In this document: positions 50,167 to 59,858 of the stretch, in pieces
Position numbering within the stretch: the stretch's first letter is position 1
Layout of the letters: the number at the start of each line of letters is the position of its first letter
Assembly (NCBI GenBank): GCA_015067945.1
Contig: SVLM01000001.1
Location: 1 to 64,000, forward strand
Direction of reading: 5' to 3'
Length of the DNA: 64,000 nt
Origin: Oscillospiraceae bacterium
GTDB lineage: Bacteria > Bacillota > Clostridia > Oscillospirales > Oscillospiraceae
The notes under the pieces: model-generated
What the model saw: the letters and a program-made list of their open reading frames with translations, nothing else
The model's database searches: none
Told to the model about the DNA's origin: nothing
Made by a program: the position numbers and the translations under genes

Positions 50167-51267
50167 ATGGACATTACATATAAAGAATTTGATATGAACG
50201 TAGTTGTCAATGCCACTATCGGCAGCGACGTTGTCGATATGTTTGATGTTCGGCATGATCCATTCCAGATTTATGGCCTTTTTGACCCGAAAAATCCGGA
50301 AAAGGAACGTTTCGAACGCATTCCCCGGGATGTTGCCTTAACAGTAAGCGAAGGCGTTGCGGTTCAGAGTTACGAGCCTGCCGGTGCGAAGGTGCGTTTT
50401 TCTACAGATTCCGATTTTATTGCCATCCGTGTCAAAAATGCTTGGCTCACTCGCAGACCCCATTTTACGGACATTGAGGCCGGTGGCTTCGATCTGTACG
50501 AGGATACCGAAAACGGACCGATCTTCCACGGTGTTTTCATTCCTCCGGTGGGAGCTACGGATGGCTTTGAGTCTAAGATTCGTTTCCCCGACAGCAAGAT
50601 GCGAAACCTGACGATTCTATTTCCCATCCACGCCTGCGTGAAAGAACTGCTGGTTGGCATTCGGCCGGGCAGTACACTTGGTACTGGCAAAGCCCATATC
50701 AATGATCTTCCCGTAGTCTGCTACGGCTCGTCCATCACTCAGGGTACCGGAACATCCCGGCCCGGTATGGTCTATTCCAATATTCTGTCCCGGCGGTTGA
50801 ATCTGAATATTCTGAATCTAGGTTTCTCCGGTCAGTGTAAGGGTGAACCCAATATGGCAAAGTACATTGCTGACCTGCCCATGTCCGCCTTTATTTACGA
50901 CTACGACGAAAATGCCCCCACACCAGAGCATTTGCAGGAGACCCATGAGCCCTTCTTCAAGATCATCCGGGAAAAGAACCCGGACCTTCCCATTATTATG
51001 CTCTCCCGTCCCAGTATCCCTGCAAGAAACGAGCGGCACGAGCCCTTCCGCGAGGTCGTGCTTAATACCTTCCGTAATGCAATCGCTGCAGGGGACAAGA
51101 ATGTCTGGTTCATTGACGGTACGTCCTATGTTGCCGAGTTTGGCGGTGATGATTGTATTTTGGACGGTATCCACCCGAATGACTACGGCTATATGATCAT
51201 GGCCAATCAGATTCAAAAGATCCTGGAACAAATCATTGCCAACAGCAACGCATTTAGAAAGGGTTGA
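50167..51267 (+). CDS. Two-domain SGNH/GDSL hydrolase (carbohydrate-esterase-like)
   Basis: LPVVCYGSSITQGTGTSRPGMVYSNILSRRL (block I), NLGFSGQC, LDGIHPNDYGY (block V); N-terminal beta domain. Confidence 0.85.
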   Translation: MDITYKEFDMNVVVNATIGSDVVDMFDVRHDPFQIYGLFDPKNPEKERFERIPRDVALTVSEGVAVQSYEPAGAKVRFSTDSDFIAIRVKNAWLTRRPHFTDIEAGGFDLYEDTENGPIFHGVFIPPVGATDGFESKIRFPDSKMRNLTILFPIHACVKELLVGIRPGSTLGTGKAHINDLPVVCYGSSITQGTGTSRPGMVYSNILSRRLNLNILNLGFSGQCKGEPNMAKYIADLPMSAFIYDYDENAPTPEHLQETHEPFFKIIREKNPDLPIIMLSRPSIPARNERHEPFREVVLNTFRNAIAAGDKNVWFIDGTSYVAEFGGDDCILDGIHPNDYGYMIMANQIQKILEQIIANSNAFRKG

Positions 51268-51272
51268 TAGTT

Positions 51273-52868
51273 ATGGATAACTGGAATGTAGTATATTCCC
51301 ATAAGATCGCCTGCACCGAGAAGCAAGGCTTTGCAAACGGCGGTGTAGATCCTGAGTACGTTTACGCCCAGAAAATTGCACAGTGGCTGGGTGAGGATGC
51401 CGTTGCGGTCAGCGATCTGGAGCGTAACGATAGGGAAGTGCTCATCGGCTTTGTAGATCGCCCCGAGATGAATATCTACCTGAGCAAGCTTGGCAAGAAC
51501 CAGTTCGGTATTTGCTGTGCCGGTAATAAGATCCTTGTGGCCGGCCACTGTGTTGCGTCGGTTGTTATGGCATGCAATCACTTGCTGGAGCAATCGCACG
51601 ATGCGATTAATGACGGTTATGACTACCGGGAAACCTGCACGCAATGGGTTACCGACATCCCCGCATACCCCGGTATGTACCTGGGTATGACAGATTGCTG
51701 CTATGACAATGTGGAATTCGTTTACGAATCTGATATTCAGACTTACGATACATATCTGCTTAATCTGGTAGAAAAGGGCTATATTAAGGCCTTTGAAAAT
51801 GAGATTTGCGGCAATCGATTTGCCCGCTTTGTCAAGGACGGTACATTCCTTTCCGTCAGCTATTCTCCTTCGGAAAAGCTGGTGCGTCTGATCAGCGGCA
51901 GCCTGGCGAAAAATAAGTTCTTCGATTCCTTCGGCAGCTTCTTTGCAACGGAGAAGATCGCACAGGTCAATATGACCCAGATGATGCTCGACTATGATGG
52001 TGGCAGCTTCGGTATGTGCTATATCATCACTCTGGAAGATGGCAGTTACGTAATTTTCGATGGCGGTCATGTCCGGGTGGTCAACGGTTATCCCAAGACA
52101 TTAGACTATGTGCGTCTTTACAAACTGCTTGAGGAGATGAACACCCGTCCCGACGGCAAGATCGTCATCAGTGCATGGTACATGACCCATGAACACTCTG
52201 ATCATTTTAACGTATTCTACTGGTTCTGCAAGGAGTATGGTGATAAGGTGGACATCCGTGCCTACGGATCCTGCTCCTGCTCCAACACTGTGGCCTTCAA
52301 CGCAAAGAACCCCGAGTTCCATACCACCAATGGCCGTCTGGCTCAGGCAGCCGAATGGGCCGGCGGTTTTGATTTGGTAACGCTGCAGACCGGTGACAAG
52401 TTCACCTTGGGCGGTGTGGAATTTGAGATTCTGTACACGGTGGACGATCTGTTCCCCAGCAGACTCCATTATTTCAACGATTCCTCCTTCGTCTGTAAGA
52501 TGACCTATGGCGGACAGTCCACTATGTGGCTGGGTGACATTTGTGCAGCACCTTCTGAAATGCTCACCAAGCGTTATACAACGGATTATCTTAAGTGCGA
52601 CTTTGTAAATATGGCACACCATGGCCTGAACGGTGCACATTGGGATCTGTACGAGGCCATTGATGCCAAGGTTTTGCTTTGGTCTCTGTGGCAAAAGCTG
52701 GCCATAAAGCAGCTGGAGGACGATGCGGATCTGTCTGTGGAACATATTCAGATCGCAAGGCGGCTACTGCTGCGTGAAAATCCTCCGGAGTGCTACTACC
52801 ATAAACGCCCGAACTACACCTTCATCTTGCCGTACCACGGTGAGGAAGGGCAGCGGGTAGATCGGTAA
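51273..52868 (+). CDS. MBL-fold metallohydrolase, no signal peptide, with N-terminal accessory domain
   Basis: MTHEHSDHFNVFYWF, WLGDICAAPSEML, NMAHHGLNG; shares its MBL region with the 55264 product. Confidence 0.8.
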   Translation: MDNWNVVYSHKIACTEKQGFANGGVDPEYVYAQKIAQWLGEDAVAVSDLERNDREVLIGFVDRPEMNIYLSKLGKNQFGICCAGNKILVAGHCVASVVMACNHLLEQSHDAINDGYDYRETCTQWVTDIPAYPGMYLGMTDCCYDNVEFVYESDIQTYDTYLLNLVEKGYIKAFENEICGNRFARFVKDGTFLSVSYSPSEKLVRLISGSLAKNKFFDSFGSFFATEKIAQVNMTQMMLDYDGGSFGMCYIITLEDGSYVIFDGGHVRVVNGYPKTLDYVRLYKLLEEMNTRPDGKIVISAWYMTHEHSDHFNVFYWFCKEYGDKVDIRAYGSCSCSNTVAFNAKNPEFHTTNGRLAQAAEWAGGFDLVTLQTGDKFTLGGVEFEILYTVDDLFPSRLHYFNDSSFVCKMTYGGQSTMWLGDICAAPSEMLTKRYTTDYLKCDFVNMAHHGLNGAHWDLYEAIDAKVLLWSLWQKLAIKQLEDDADLSVEHIQIARRLLLRENPPECYYHKRPNYTFILPYHGEEGQRVDR

Positions 52869-52914
52869 TTTATTTTGTAATCTTGGGCAACGTGCCCTTA
52901 AAGGAGAAAACAAT

Positions 52915-55212
52915 ATGAAAAAAGCAACAAGAATCCTCGCATTTACCCTGGTACTTGTGATGCTGCTGCCTTTTGTCCCGTTTGTGGACGCGGCACAGGA
53001 ATACAATGCCACCGCAAACTACGAGACGGTCAGTGCACCTTTTGGTGCCTGGAAGGCAGGCAGCAACACGGTCTACGGCCTGACTGACATTCTGCCCAAG
53101 GACACTATTGTAGAAGGTGATGCCAGCTATCCTTACTACAAGAACTCCACCACCAACAATGCCTACGGTGCTGCCATCAACGGCCCCTACAAGAACTCCG
53201 GTCAGGGCTTCAATGTCGGCAACGGCGTCAAGCTCAGCAAGGGCTTTGGCACACATCCCAAGTCCAATCAGGCACCTGCCGATATTATTATCGACATTTC
53301 TGCCTACACCGATCCCAACGGTCAGTACAAGGTCGATACCTTCTACTCTGTTGTCGGTCTGACCAATACCGCTTCCAAGGGCGTGTATTTCCAGGTCTAT
53401 GTGGATAAGGGTGACGGCAACTATCAGCTGGTGGCGAACTCCGAGGCCATCACTGGCAAGACTCTGGGTGAATTCAATGTGGACATTAAGGGCGTCAAGA
53501 ACCTGAAGCTGACTGTCATCACTTCTACCGATGATCACAGTAGTTCTGCTGCTGCATGGATGAGCCCCAGCATTTTCACGGCTGATGCATCCGCAAAGAA
53601 GCCTTCTGCTCCTTCTGGCGGCGACCAGCCCAGCGGCCCCAGTATGGATGGCGATACCGAGCTGCCTTCTGAATTCAAGCCCACTGACAACTACAGCACT
53701 GTCACCTCCACGGAGACCAATGCCGAAGGCATCCCCTACGGTCCCTGGATGGCAGGCAGCAACGAGCTGCAGCTGATCCCCAACATCATCCCCAAGGAAA
53801 GCGTTGTAATGCCTGACGGTGACAAGATTACATACCGTTACTACCAGTATTCCACCACGAACAATGCCTACGGTGCAGCCATCAATGGTCCTTACAAGAA
53901 GTCCGATCAGAACTTCTCCATCGGTAATGGCTTCAAGTACAACAGAGGCTTCGGTACCCACCCCAAGGCAAAGCAGGCCCCCGTCGATATTATCCTCGAC
54001 ATTTCTGCCTATACCGATCCCAACGGCACATTTAAGTGCGATACCTTCTACTCCGTTGTTGCACTGACTGACGTCGCCTCCAAGGGTGTCTACTTCCTGG
54101 TCTACGGTGACTATGGCGACGGCAACTACAAGCTGCTGGGCACCTCTGAAGAGATCAAGGGCAAGAATGTTGGCGAGTTCAACATCGACGTAAAGGGCGT
54201 TAAGAACCTGAAGCTGACGGTTGTCTCTTCTACTTCTGATAACTCCGCCTCCGCTTGTGCATGGGTATATCCCTGCCTCTTCACTGCAGATTCTGCAGCT
54301 ACCAAGCCCGCAACTCCCGTTGTTCCCGAGTTTGACACCAACGACGGCTCCACCAAGTATCCTGCAACTGACGACTTCGCTGAGGTCGTATGGGCAGATA
54401 ACAACCGTGATACCCGTCCCTTCGGTGCATGGATGGCCGGCTCTAACCCCGTCATCAGCCTGGTTGACACCATTCCCGGTGAGCTGCTGGCTCAGACCAC
54501 CGGCCTGTCTCCCAACTATGAGTACTACACCAAGTCCACCACTCTGAATGAGTTTGGTGTTTCCATCAACGGTCCGTTCAAGAAGTCCGGTGCTGGCTTC
54601 ACCGTTGGTACAAACGTTCCCTTTACTGTTGGCTTCGGCACTCACCCCAAGGCCAACCAGCAGCAGACCTACATTGATCTGGATATCGCTCAGTACACCG
54701 ATCCCAACGGTCAGTATGCCTGCGATACCTTCTACTCCTGCGTCGCTCTGACCAACACTGCCTCCGCTGGTGTGTATTTCCAGGTGTTTGCAGACTACGG
54801 TGACGGCGTATTTAAGCATATTGCTAACTCCACTGCCATCATCAAGGCAAACATCGGTGAGTTCAATGTTAATGTTACCGGCGTCAAGACCCTGCGTCTG
54901 GTAGTTATTTCCGCTACCATGTCTCATGGTTCTTCTGCCTCCGCATGGCTGGACCCCAGCCTGTTCAAGGCTGATCCCAATGCAGTTAAGCCTGATTTCT
55001 CCAATTACGATCCTTCCATTGAGTTTGAAAAAGAACCCGTTAAGGATGCACCTCTGTTTGTCTGGCCCGAGGGTGTCGAAAGACCCATCAAGAAGGAAGA
55101 GCCCGCCAAGGAAGTGCCCGTGGGTCTGATCATCGGCATTGCTGCCGGCGTCATCGTTATTGCCGGTGGTGCTTGTGCTGCGATTATCATCATCCGCAAG
55201 AAGAAAAAGTAA
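52915..55212 (+). CDS. Secreted membrane-anchored protein with three NPCBM-like domains
   Basis: Signal peptide; three copies of NxxG(A/V)(A/S)INGPxKxS...GFGTHPKxxQ...IxLDIxxYTDPNGxxxxDTFYS; C-terminal TM plus RKKKK. Confidence 0.82.
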   Translation: MKKATRILAFTLVLVMLLPFVPFVDAAQEYNATANYETVSAPFGAWKAGSNTVYGLTDILPKDTIVEGDASYPYYKNSTTNNAYGAAINGPYKNSGQGFNVGNGVKLSKGFGTHPKSNQAPADIIIDISAYTDPNGQYKVDTFYSVVGLTNTASKGVYFQVYVDKGDGNYQLVANSEAITGKTLGEFNVDIKGVKNLKLTVITSTDDHSSSAAAWMSPSIFTADASAKKPSAPSGGDQPSGPSMDGDTELPSEFKPTDNYSTVTSTETNAEGIPYGPWMAGSNELQLIPNIIPKESVVMPDGDKITYRYYQYSTTNNAYGAAINGPYKKSDQNFSIGNGFKYNRGFGTHPKAKQAPVDIILDISAYTDPNGTFKCDTFYSVVALTDVASKGVYFLVYGDYGDGNYKLLGTSEEIKGKNVGEFNIDVKGVKNLKLTVVSSTSDNSASACAWVYPCLFTADSAATKPATPVVPEFDTNDGSTKYPATDDFAEVVWADNNRDTRPFGAWMAGSNPVISLVDTIPGELLAQTTGLSPNYEYYTKSTTLNEFGVSINGPFKKSGAGFTVGTNVPFTVGFGTHPKANQQQTYIDLDIAQYTDPNGQYACDTFYSCVALTNTASAGVYFQVFADYGDGVFKHIANSTAIIKANIGEFNVNVTGVKTLRLVVISATMSHGSSASAWLDPSLFKADPNAVKPDFSNYDPSIEFEKEPVKDAPLFVWPEGVERPIKKEEPAKEVPVGLIIGIAAGVIVIAGGACAAIIIIRKKKK

Positions 55213-55263
55213 TTGCTGATACATTATCAAGCAATGAGATATCTCCATGAAAGGATAAATAAT

Positions 55264-57396
55264 ATGAAGAAATTTTTGTTCATTTGTCTGTGCCTTGTCA
55301 TGATCCTGTCCTGCTTCACCGGCTGCGAAGAGCAGGCTGAAGAGGTCATTATTGGCGAGAACATGACGCAGTATACCATTATTCTTGCCGAATCTGCCGG
55401 CAAGGACCTGAAGCAGCAGGCTCAGGCTCTTTCCAATATCATCAACGAGCACACCGGCGTTAAGATCCCCGTCAAGACCGACGCCGAGGTTGCCGCAGAT
55501 TCCTCCGCCAAGGAGATCCTGCTGGGTCAAACCAACAGACCCGAAAGTGCCGAAGTGCTGAAGAATGCCGGCACCAACGGCTATGCTGTTAAGTTTACCG
55601 GCACCAAGCTGGTCATCACCGGCACCAGTGATCTAGTCAATGCTGACGGTGTCCAGTGGTTCATTCAGAACGGCCTGATCGGCCACTCCGGCTATAAGGG
55701 CATCCAGATGGATACCACCCTGGAGGTCAATAAGTCCTATACCGATGTCATCATCGCAGAGAACGGTGTCTGCAACTTCTCTATCGTCTACAGCCAGCAC
55801 TGTGACGACAACAACGGCAATCCCTACTATGCTGAGACTGGTTACAATAAGGGCGGTATTGACTACGAGGTCAAGATGGCAACCGATATCAAGGACCACC
55901 TTGAGAAGATCCTCGGCATTACTGTTGAGCTGAAGACTGACGCTGAGCCTGCAACCGGCCCCGAAATTCTGGTTGGTGTGACCAACCGTGATGCCTATAA
56001 CAAGTTCCTGGCCAATGTTGGCTATGTCCAGTATGGCTACGGCTATTATGACAACGCCATCGTTGTCGCCGGTTACAGCACCGCTTCCAATGCTATGGCT
56101 ACCAAGCTGTTCATTGAGAAGCTGACTGCCAATAACGGCACCGTCACCCTGCCCCTGGGCGAGGCTACCCTGCGTAACAACTCTAACTGGATCAGCTCCT
56201 TCCCCATGTATGATGGCGGTATCGTTCGCGGCACTGCTGAGGCTAATAACAATGAGCTGCAGTACTACATCACCAACACCGCTGATACCCACTTCAAGGC
56301 TTACTGCGATAAGCTTGAGTTCAATGGCTACGATCTGCTGATGTCCAACGACATCCCCGATGTGTTGCTCAGCCGCACCTTCACCGACGGCAAGCGTAAC
56401 ATCCATGTGTACTTCGCATACGCAGAAAATACCACCCGTCTGTTTGTCAGCGATGCTGCAAAGGTCACTCTGCCCACTTCCGGCTCCAGCGACTATACTA
56501 AGATTACCGATGTGCAGATTACTCAGCTACAGCTGGACTTTGCCACCAACGCCGGTGGTATGGGCTACTGCATTACTCTTGAGGATGGCTCCTTCATTAT
56601 GATCGACAGTGGCAGTACGAATGTTGCCGGAAAATCTGCCAATAATGACCATGTCCGTATTTGGAACCTGCTGAACAAGCTGAATAAGCGTGAGGACGGC
56701 AAGATCATCATCCGCGCATGGATCATCACCCACAACCACTCCGACCACAATGGTGTCTACAACAAGTTCTCTGAGGTTTATGGCAACAGAGTGACGATTG
56801 AGGCACAGTACGAGTGTGTGCTACCTGAATCCATCTACTACAACTCCAAGAATCCCGGTGCTTCTGCGGGCAGACCCCATGCCATCCACGCCGGCATGAA
56901 GCTGGATATGTACGGTGTTGAGATTGAGTTCCTGTTCACTGCTGAGGACATTTATCCCAGAACTCTGCGTTACTTCAACAATGCTTCCACTACTTTCACT
57001 GTCAGTGCAAACGGTACCAAGTTTATGGTTACCGGTGACATCTGTGACCAGTCTTCCGATATTATCACCAAGCGTTACGGTAATTACCTGAAGAGTGATA
57101 TCGTTCAGGTCGCTCACCACGGCAACATCGGTGCCACCTCCGAATTTTACGATTTCGTTGATCCGGCAGTTGCTCTGTGGCCCACCAGTGCAAACCTGAT
57201 GACTGCCCTCGTTGATGGTGTTGGCAACCAGCGTCACTTTGCGGTCGGCTATCATCTGTACAAAGAGATGAATGTCAAGGAGCACTACACCAACGGTGAA
57301 TACACCGTTACCCTGAATATTGGCGAAAATGGCTATGAGCTGGGCAAGGCACAGCGTTATGTCGTTAGCACCAAGGACCAGTATAAGGATAAGTAA
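55264..57396 (+). CDS. MBL-fold metallohydrolase lipoprotein with two N-terminal accessory domains
   Basis: Lipobox CFTGC; EILLGQTNRPES and EILVGVTNRDAY; ITHNHSDHNGVY, VTGDICDQSSDII, QVAHHGNIG. Confidence 0.82.
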   Translation: MKKFLFICLCLVMILSCFTGCEEQAEEVIIGENMTQYTIILAESAGKDLKQQAQALSNIINEHTGVKIPVKTDAEVAADSSAKEILLGQTNRPESAEVLKNAGTNGYAVKFTGTKLVITGTSDLVNADGVQWFIQNGLIGHSGYKGIQMDTTLEVNKSYTDVIIAENGVCNFSIVYSQHCDDNNGNPYYAETGYNKGGIDYEVKMATDIKDHLEKILGITVELKTDAEPATGPEILVGVTNRDAYNKFLANVGYVQYGYGYYDNAIVVAGYSTASNAMATKLFIEKLTANNGTVTLPLGEATLRNNSNWISSFPMYDGGIVRGTAEANNNELQYYITNTADTHFKAYCDKLEFNGYDLLMSNDIPDVLLSRTFTDGKRNIHVYFAYAENTTRLFVSDAAKVTLPTSGSSDYTKITDVQITQLQLDFATNAGGMGYCITLEDGSFIMIDSGSTNVAGKSANNDHVRIWNLLNKLNKREDGKIIIRAWIITHNHSDHNGVYNKFSEVYGNRVTIEAQYECVLPESIYYNSKNPGASAGRPHAIHAGMKLDMYGVEIEFLFTAEDIYPRTLRYFNNASTTFTVSANGTKFMVTGDICDQSSDIITKRYGNYLKSDIVQVAHHGNIGATSEFYDFVDPAVALWPTSANLMTALVDGVGNQRHFAVGYHLYKEMNVKEHYTNGEYTVTLNIGENGYELGKAQRYVVSTKDQYKDK

Positions 57397-57400
57397 GATC

Positions 57401-57431
57401 AAAAGGAACCTCCTCCGGGAGGTTCCTTTTT
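57401..57431 (+). terminator. Intrinsic terminator
   Basis: AAAAGGAACCTCC-TCC-GGGAGGTTCCTTTT. Confidence 0.88.
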
Positions 57432-57454
57432 CTGCATTTTTTCTGCAACCTATC

Positions 57455-57482
57455 TTGAAATATACAAAGGTTGTGCTATAAT
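57455..57482 (+). promoter_or_regulatory. Putative sigmaA promoter
   Basis: TTGAAA, 16-nt spacer, TATAAT. Confidence 0.6.
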
Positions 57483-57518
57483 ATTTCCACAAAATAAATC
57501 TCCAGGGGAGTGATAACT

Positions 57519-58349
57519 ATGTACAAACGCATTTTAACAATTCAAGACATTTCATGCATAGGTCAGTGCTCAATGACCGTGGCACTTCCGATACTGTCTG
57601 CCTGTGGCCAGGAAACCTGCATTTTACCCTCTGCAGTTCTGTCTACCCATACCGGTGGTTTTACCGGCTTTACTTTCCGTGATCTTACAGAGGACATTCC
57701 CTCTGTCTGGCAGCATTGGAAGAAGGAAAATATCCAATTTGACTATATCTACACCGGCTACTTGGGCAGCACCCTGCAAATCGGTTATGTTAAGGATATT
57801 TTTGCTGCTTTTGCAAACAATGGCTGTACGACAATTGTTGATCCGGCTATGGGTGACCATGGAAAGCTGTATCCGCTGTTTGATGAGGTCTACGCCGCTG
57901 CTATGGCAGAGCTTTGTGCCCAGGCGGATATCATGGTTCCGAATATCACAGAGGCTTGTTTTATGACCGGCCATCCCTACCGGGAAACTTACGATGAAGC
58001 CTATGTGGATGAGCTGCTGGCCAAACTGGGAGCAATGGGTAAGGGGACTGTGGTACTTACCGGCGTTGGTTACACACCGGAGGAAACCGGCGTTGTCATT
58101 TACAGCAACGGCAAAAAGTGGCACTATACCCACCGCCAGGAAAGCAGAAGCTATCACGGTACCGGCGATATATTTGCATCGGCCTTTGTAGGTGCAATTG
58201 CCGGTGGCAAGACTATGGAGCAGGCTGCAGCCATCGCGGCAGAATATGTGGCACTTTGTATTCGCAAGACGATGGACGATCCTTCCCATTGGTACGGCGT
58301 AAAATTTGAAACAGCGATTGGTGATCTGGTCCAAATGCTGAATAAATGA
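57519..58349 (+). CDS. Pyridoxamine/pyridoxal kinase
   Basis: ILTIQDISCIGQCSMTVALPILSACGQETCILPSAVLSTHTGGF; YHGTGDIFASAFVGAI. Confidence 0.88.
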   Translation: MYKRILTIQDISCIGQCSMTVALPILSACGQETCILPSAVLSTHTGGFTGFTFRDLTEDIPSVWQHWKKENIQFDYIYTGYLGSTLQIGYVKDIFAAFANNGCTTIVDPAMGDHGKLYPLFDEVYAAAMAELCAQADIMVPNITEACFMTGHPYRETYDEAYVDELLAKLGAMGKGTVVLTGVGYTPEETGVVIYSNGKKWHYTHRQESRSYHGTGDIFASAFVGAIAGGKTMEQAAAIAAEYVALCIRKTMDDPSHWYGVKFETAIGDLVQMLNK

Positions 58350-58359
58350 GGGAGTAAAT

Positions 58360-59814
58360 TTGAAAATTCCGAAAAGAAAGAAAACATCCATATCAACAGC
58401 GATTCTACTGTCAGTTTCCCTTGTCCTTCTGCTGATTTGCGTCGGTTTGGTTTTTTGCAGTACACTGACAATGGAAATCCGATTGAATGGACCGGATACA
58501 GTAACGCTGGAGTACGGTGATTCCTATTCTGATCCCGGTGCTTTTGCCCTCATCCGCAGCAGTCTGATTCCTGATTTTTGTATGGAACTCCCCATTGCGA
58601 TACCTGCTGTGCCGGCAGATGCAATGCCCGGTGATGTGACATTACAATACGAGGCACATTTCCTTTGGAACCGCTGCTTTGCCACCCGAACAGTTACGTT
58701 GGTGGATTCTGTCGCACCGGTGATTGCTTTAACCAGCAACCCAGACAGCTTCACACTGCCCGGTCAAGTCTACGAGGAGGAGGGCTTTACCGCTACGGAC
58801 AACTGCGACGGCGATATCACACACCTTGTCAAACGCACTGTAACCGATACAGAAGTGATCTACGCCGTTACCGATTCCTCTGGCAACACCACTGAGGTTC
58901 GCCGCAGCATCCGGTATGATGATCCCATCGCACCGGAGCTGACGCTGTCGGGTGATACAGAGATCACGCTGGCTTTTGGCACACCTTACACAGAACCCGG
59001 CTTTGCAGCCACGGATAACTGTGACGGTGATCTGACGGCACTGGTCATTGTGCAGGGAAATGTGGATGTCAATGTTCCCGGCACTTACAACCTGACCTAC
59101 ACGGCAACTGACGCGCATGGTAATTCTGCCACAGCTATTCGCACGGTGACAATTGAACCGTTTAGCCCTCCGGATAACATAGTTCCGAACGGAAAAGTCA
59201 TCTATCTGACCTTTGACGACGGCCCGTGTAAGTATACCGACAGTCTGTTGGATATTCTGGCAAAGTACAACGTTAAGGCAACCTTCTTTGTCACCAATCA
59301 AAGCGGAAAATATGCCCCCGTAATGAAACGCATTGTAGAAGAAGGTCATGCCATCGGCATTCATAGTTACAGCCATGTCTATTCGGATATCTATGCCAGT
59401 AAGGAGCGGTTCTTTGCCGACTTTGAAAAAATGCGTCAGCTGATTTACGATCATACCGGCGTGTGGACCACCCTGCACCGTTTCCCCGGCGGAAGCAACG
59501 CCAGCATATTCAGAAAGTACTACGCATCTATCAACGTTGAGCTGGTCAAAGACCTGGAAGCAAAGGGCTATCAGTACTTTGACTGGAATGTGGACAGCGG
59601 AGATTCCGGCAATAACAAAACCGCAGACGCTGTTTTTGAAGCCGTTATCGCCGGCGTTCAAAAGAATGATGTTTCCTGTGTGCTGCAGCATGACATAAAG
59701 CAACACAGCATCGAAGCGGTAGAAAAGATTATCGTATGGGGTCTCAATAATGGCTACACATTCCTGCCATTAGATTCCGGCAGTCCCGTTTTCCATCAGA
59801 ATATCAGCAATTGA
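58360..59814 (+). CDS. Polysaccharide deacetylase with two Ig-like DUF5011-type domains (TTG start)
   Basis: EPGFAATDNCDGDLTALV repeats; YLTFDDGPCKYTDSLLDIL, GHAIGIHSYSH, RFPGGSNA. Confidence 0.87.
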   Translation: MKIPKRKKTSISTAILLSVSLVLLLICVGLVFCSTLTMEIRLNGPDTVTLEYGDSYSDPGAFALIRSSLIPDFCMELPIAIPAVPADAMPGDVTLQYEAHFLWNRCFATRTVTLVDSVAPVIALTSNPDSFTLPGQVYEEEGFTATDNCDGDITHLVKRTVTDTEVIYAVTDSSGNTTEVRRSIRYDDPIAPELTLSGDTEITLAFGTPYTEPGFAATDNCDGDLTALVIVQGNVDVNVPGTYNLTYTATDAHGNSATAIRTVTIEPFSPPDNIVPNGKVIYLTFDDGPCKYTDSLLDILAKYNVKATFFVTNQSGKYAPVMKRIVEEGHAIGIHSYSHVYSDIYASKERFFADFEKMRQLIYDHTGVWTTLHRFPGGSNASIFRKYYASINVELVKDLEAKGYQYFDWNVDSGDSGNNKTADAVFEAVIAGVQKNDVSCVLQHDIKQHSIEAVEKIIVWGLNNGYTFLPLDSGSPVFHQNISN

Positions 59815-59819
59815 TGCAA

Positions 59820-59850
59820 AAAACGCATCCGGTTTTTCCGGATGCGTTTT
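59820..59850. terminator. Bidirectional intrinsic terminator
   Basis: AAAACGCATCCGG-TTTTT-CCGGATGCGTTTT. Confidence 0.88.
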
Positions 59851-59858
59851 CGGTTTCA

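Noticed and set aside
52870-55530. 886-aa minus-strand ORF
   Set aside because: Antisense to the triple NPCBM gene; apparent repeats mirror the sense repeats.
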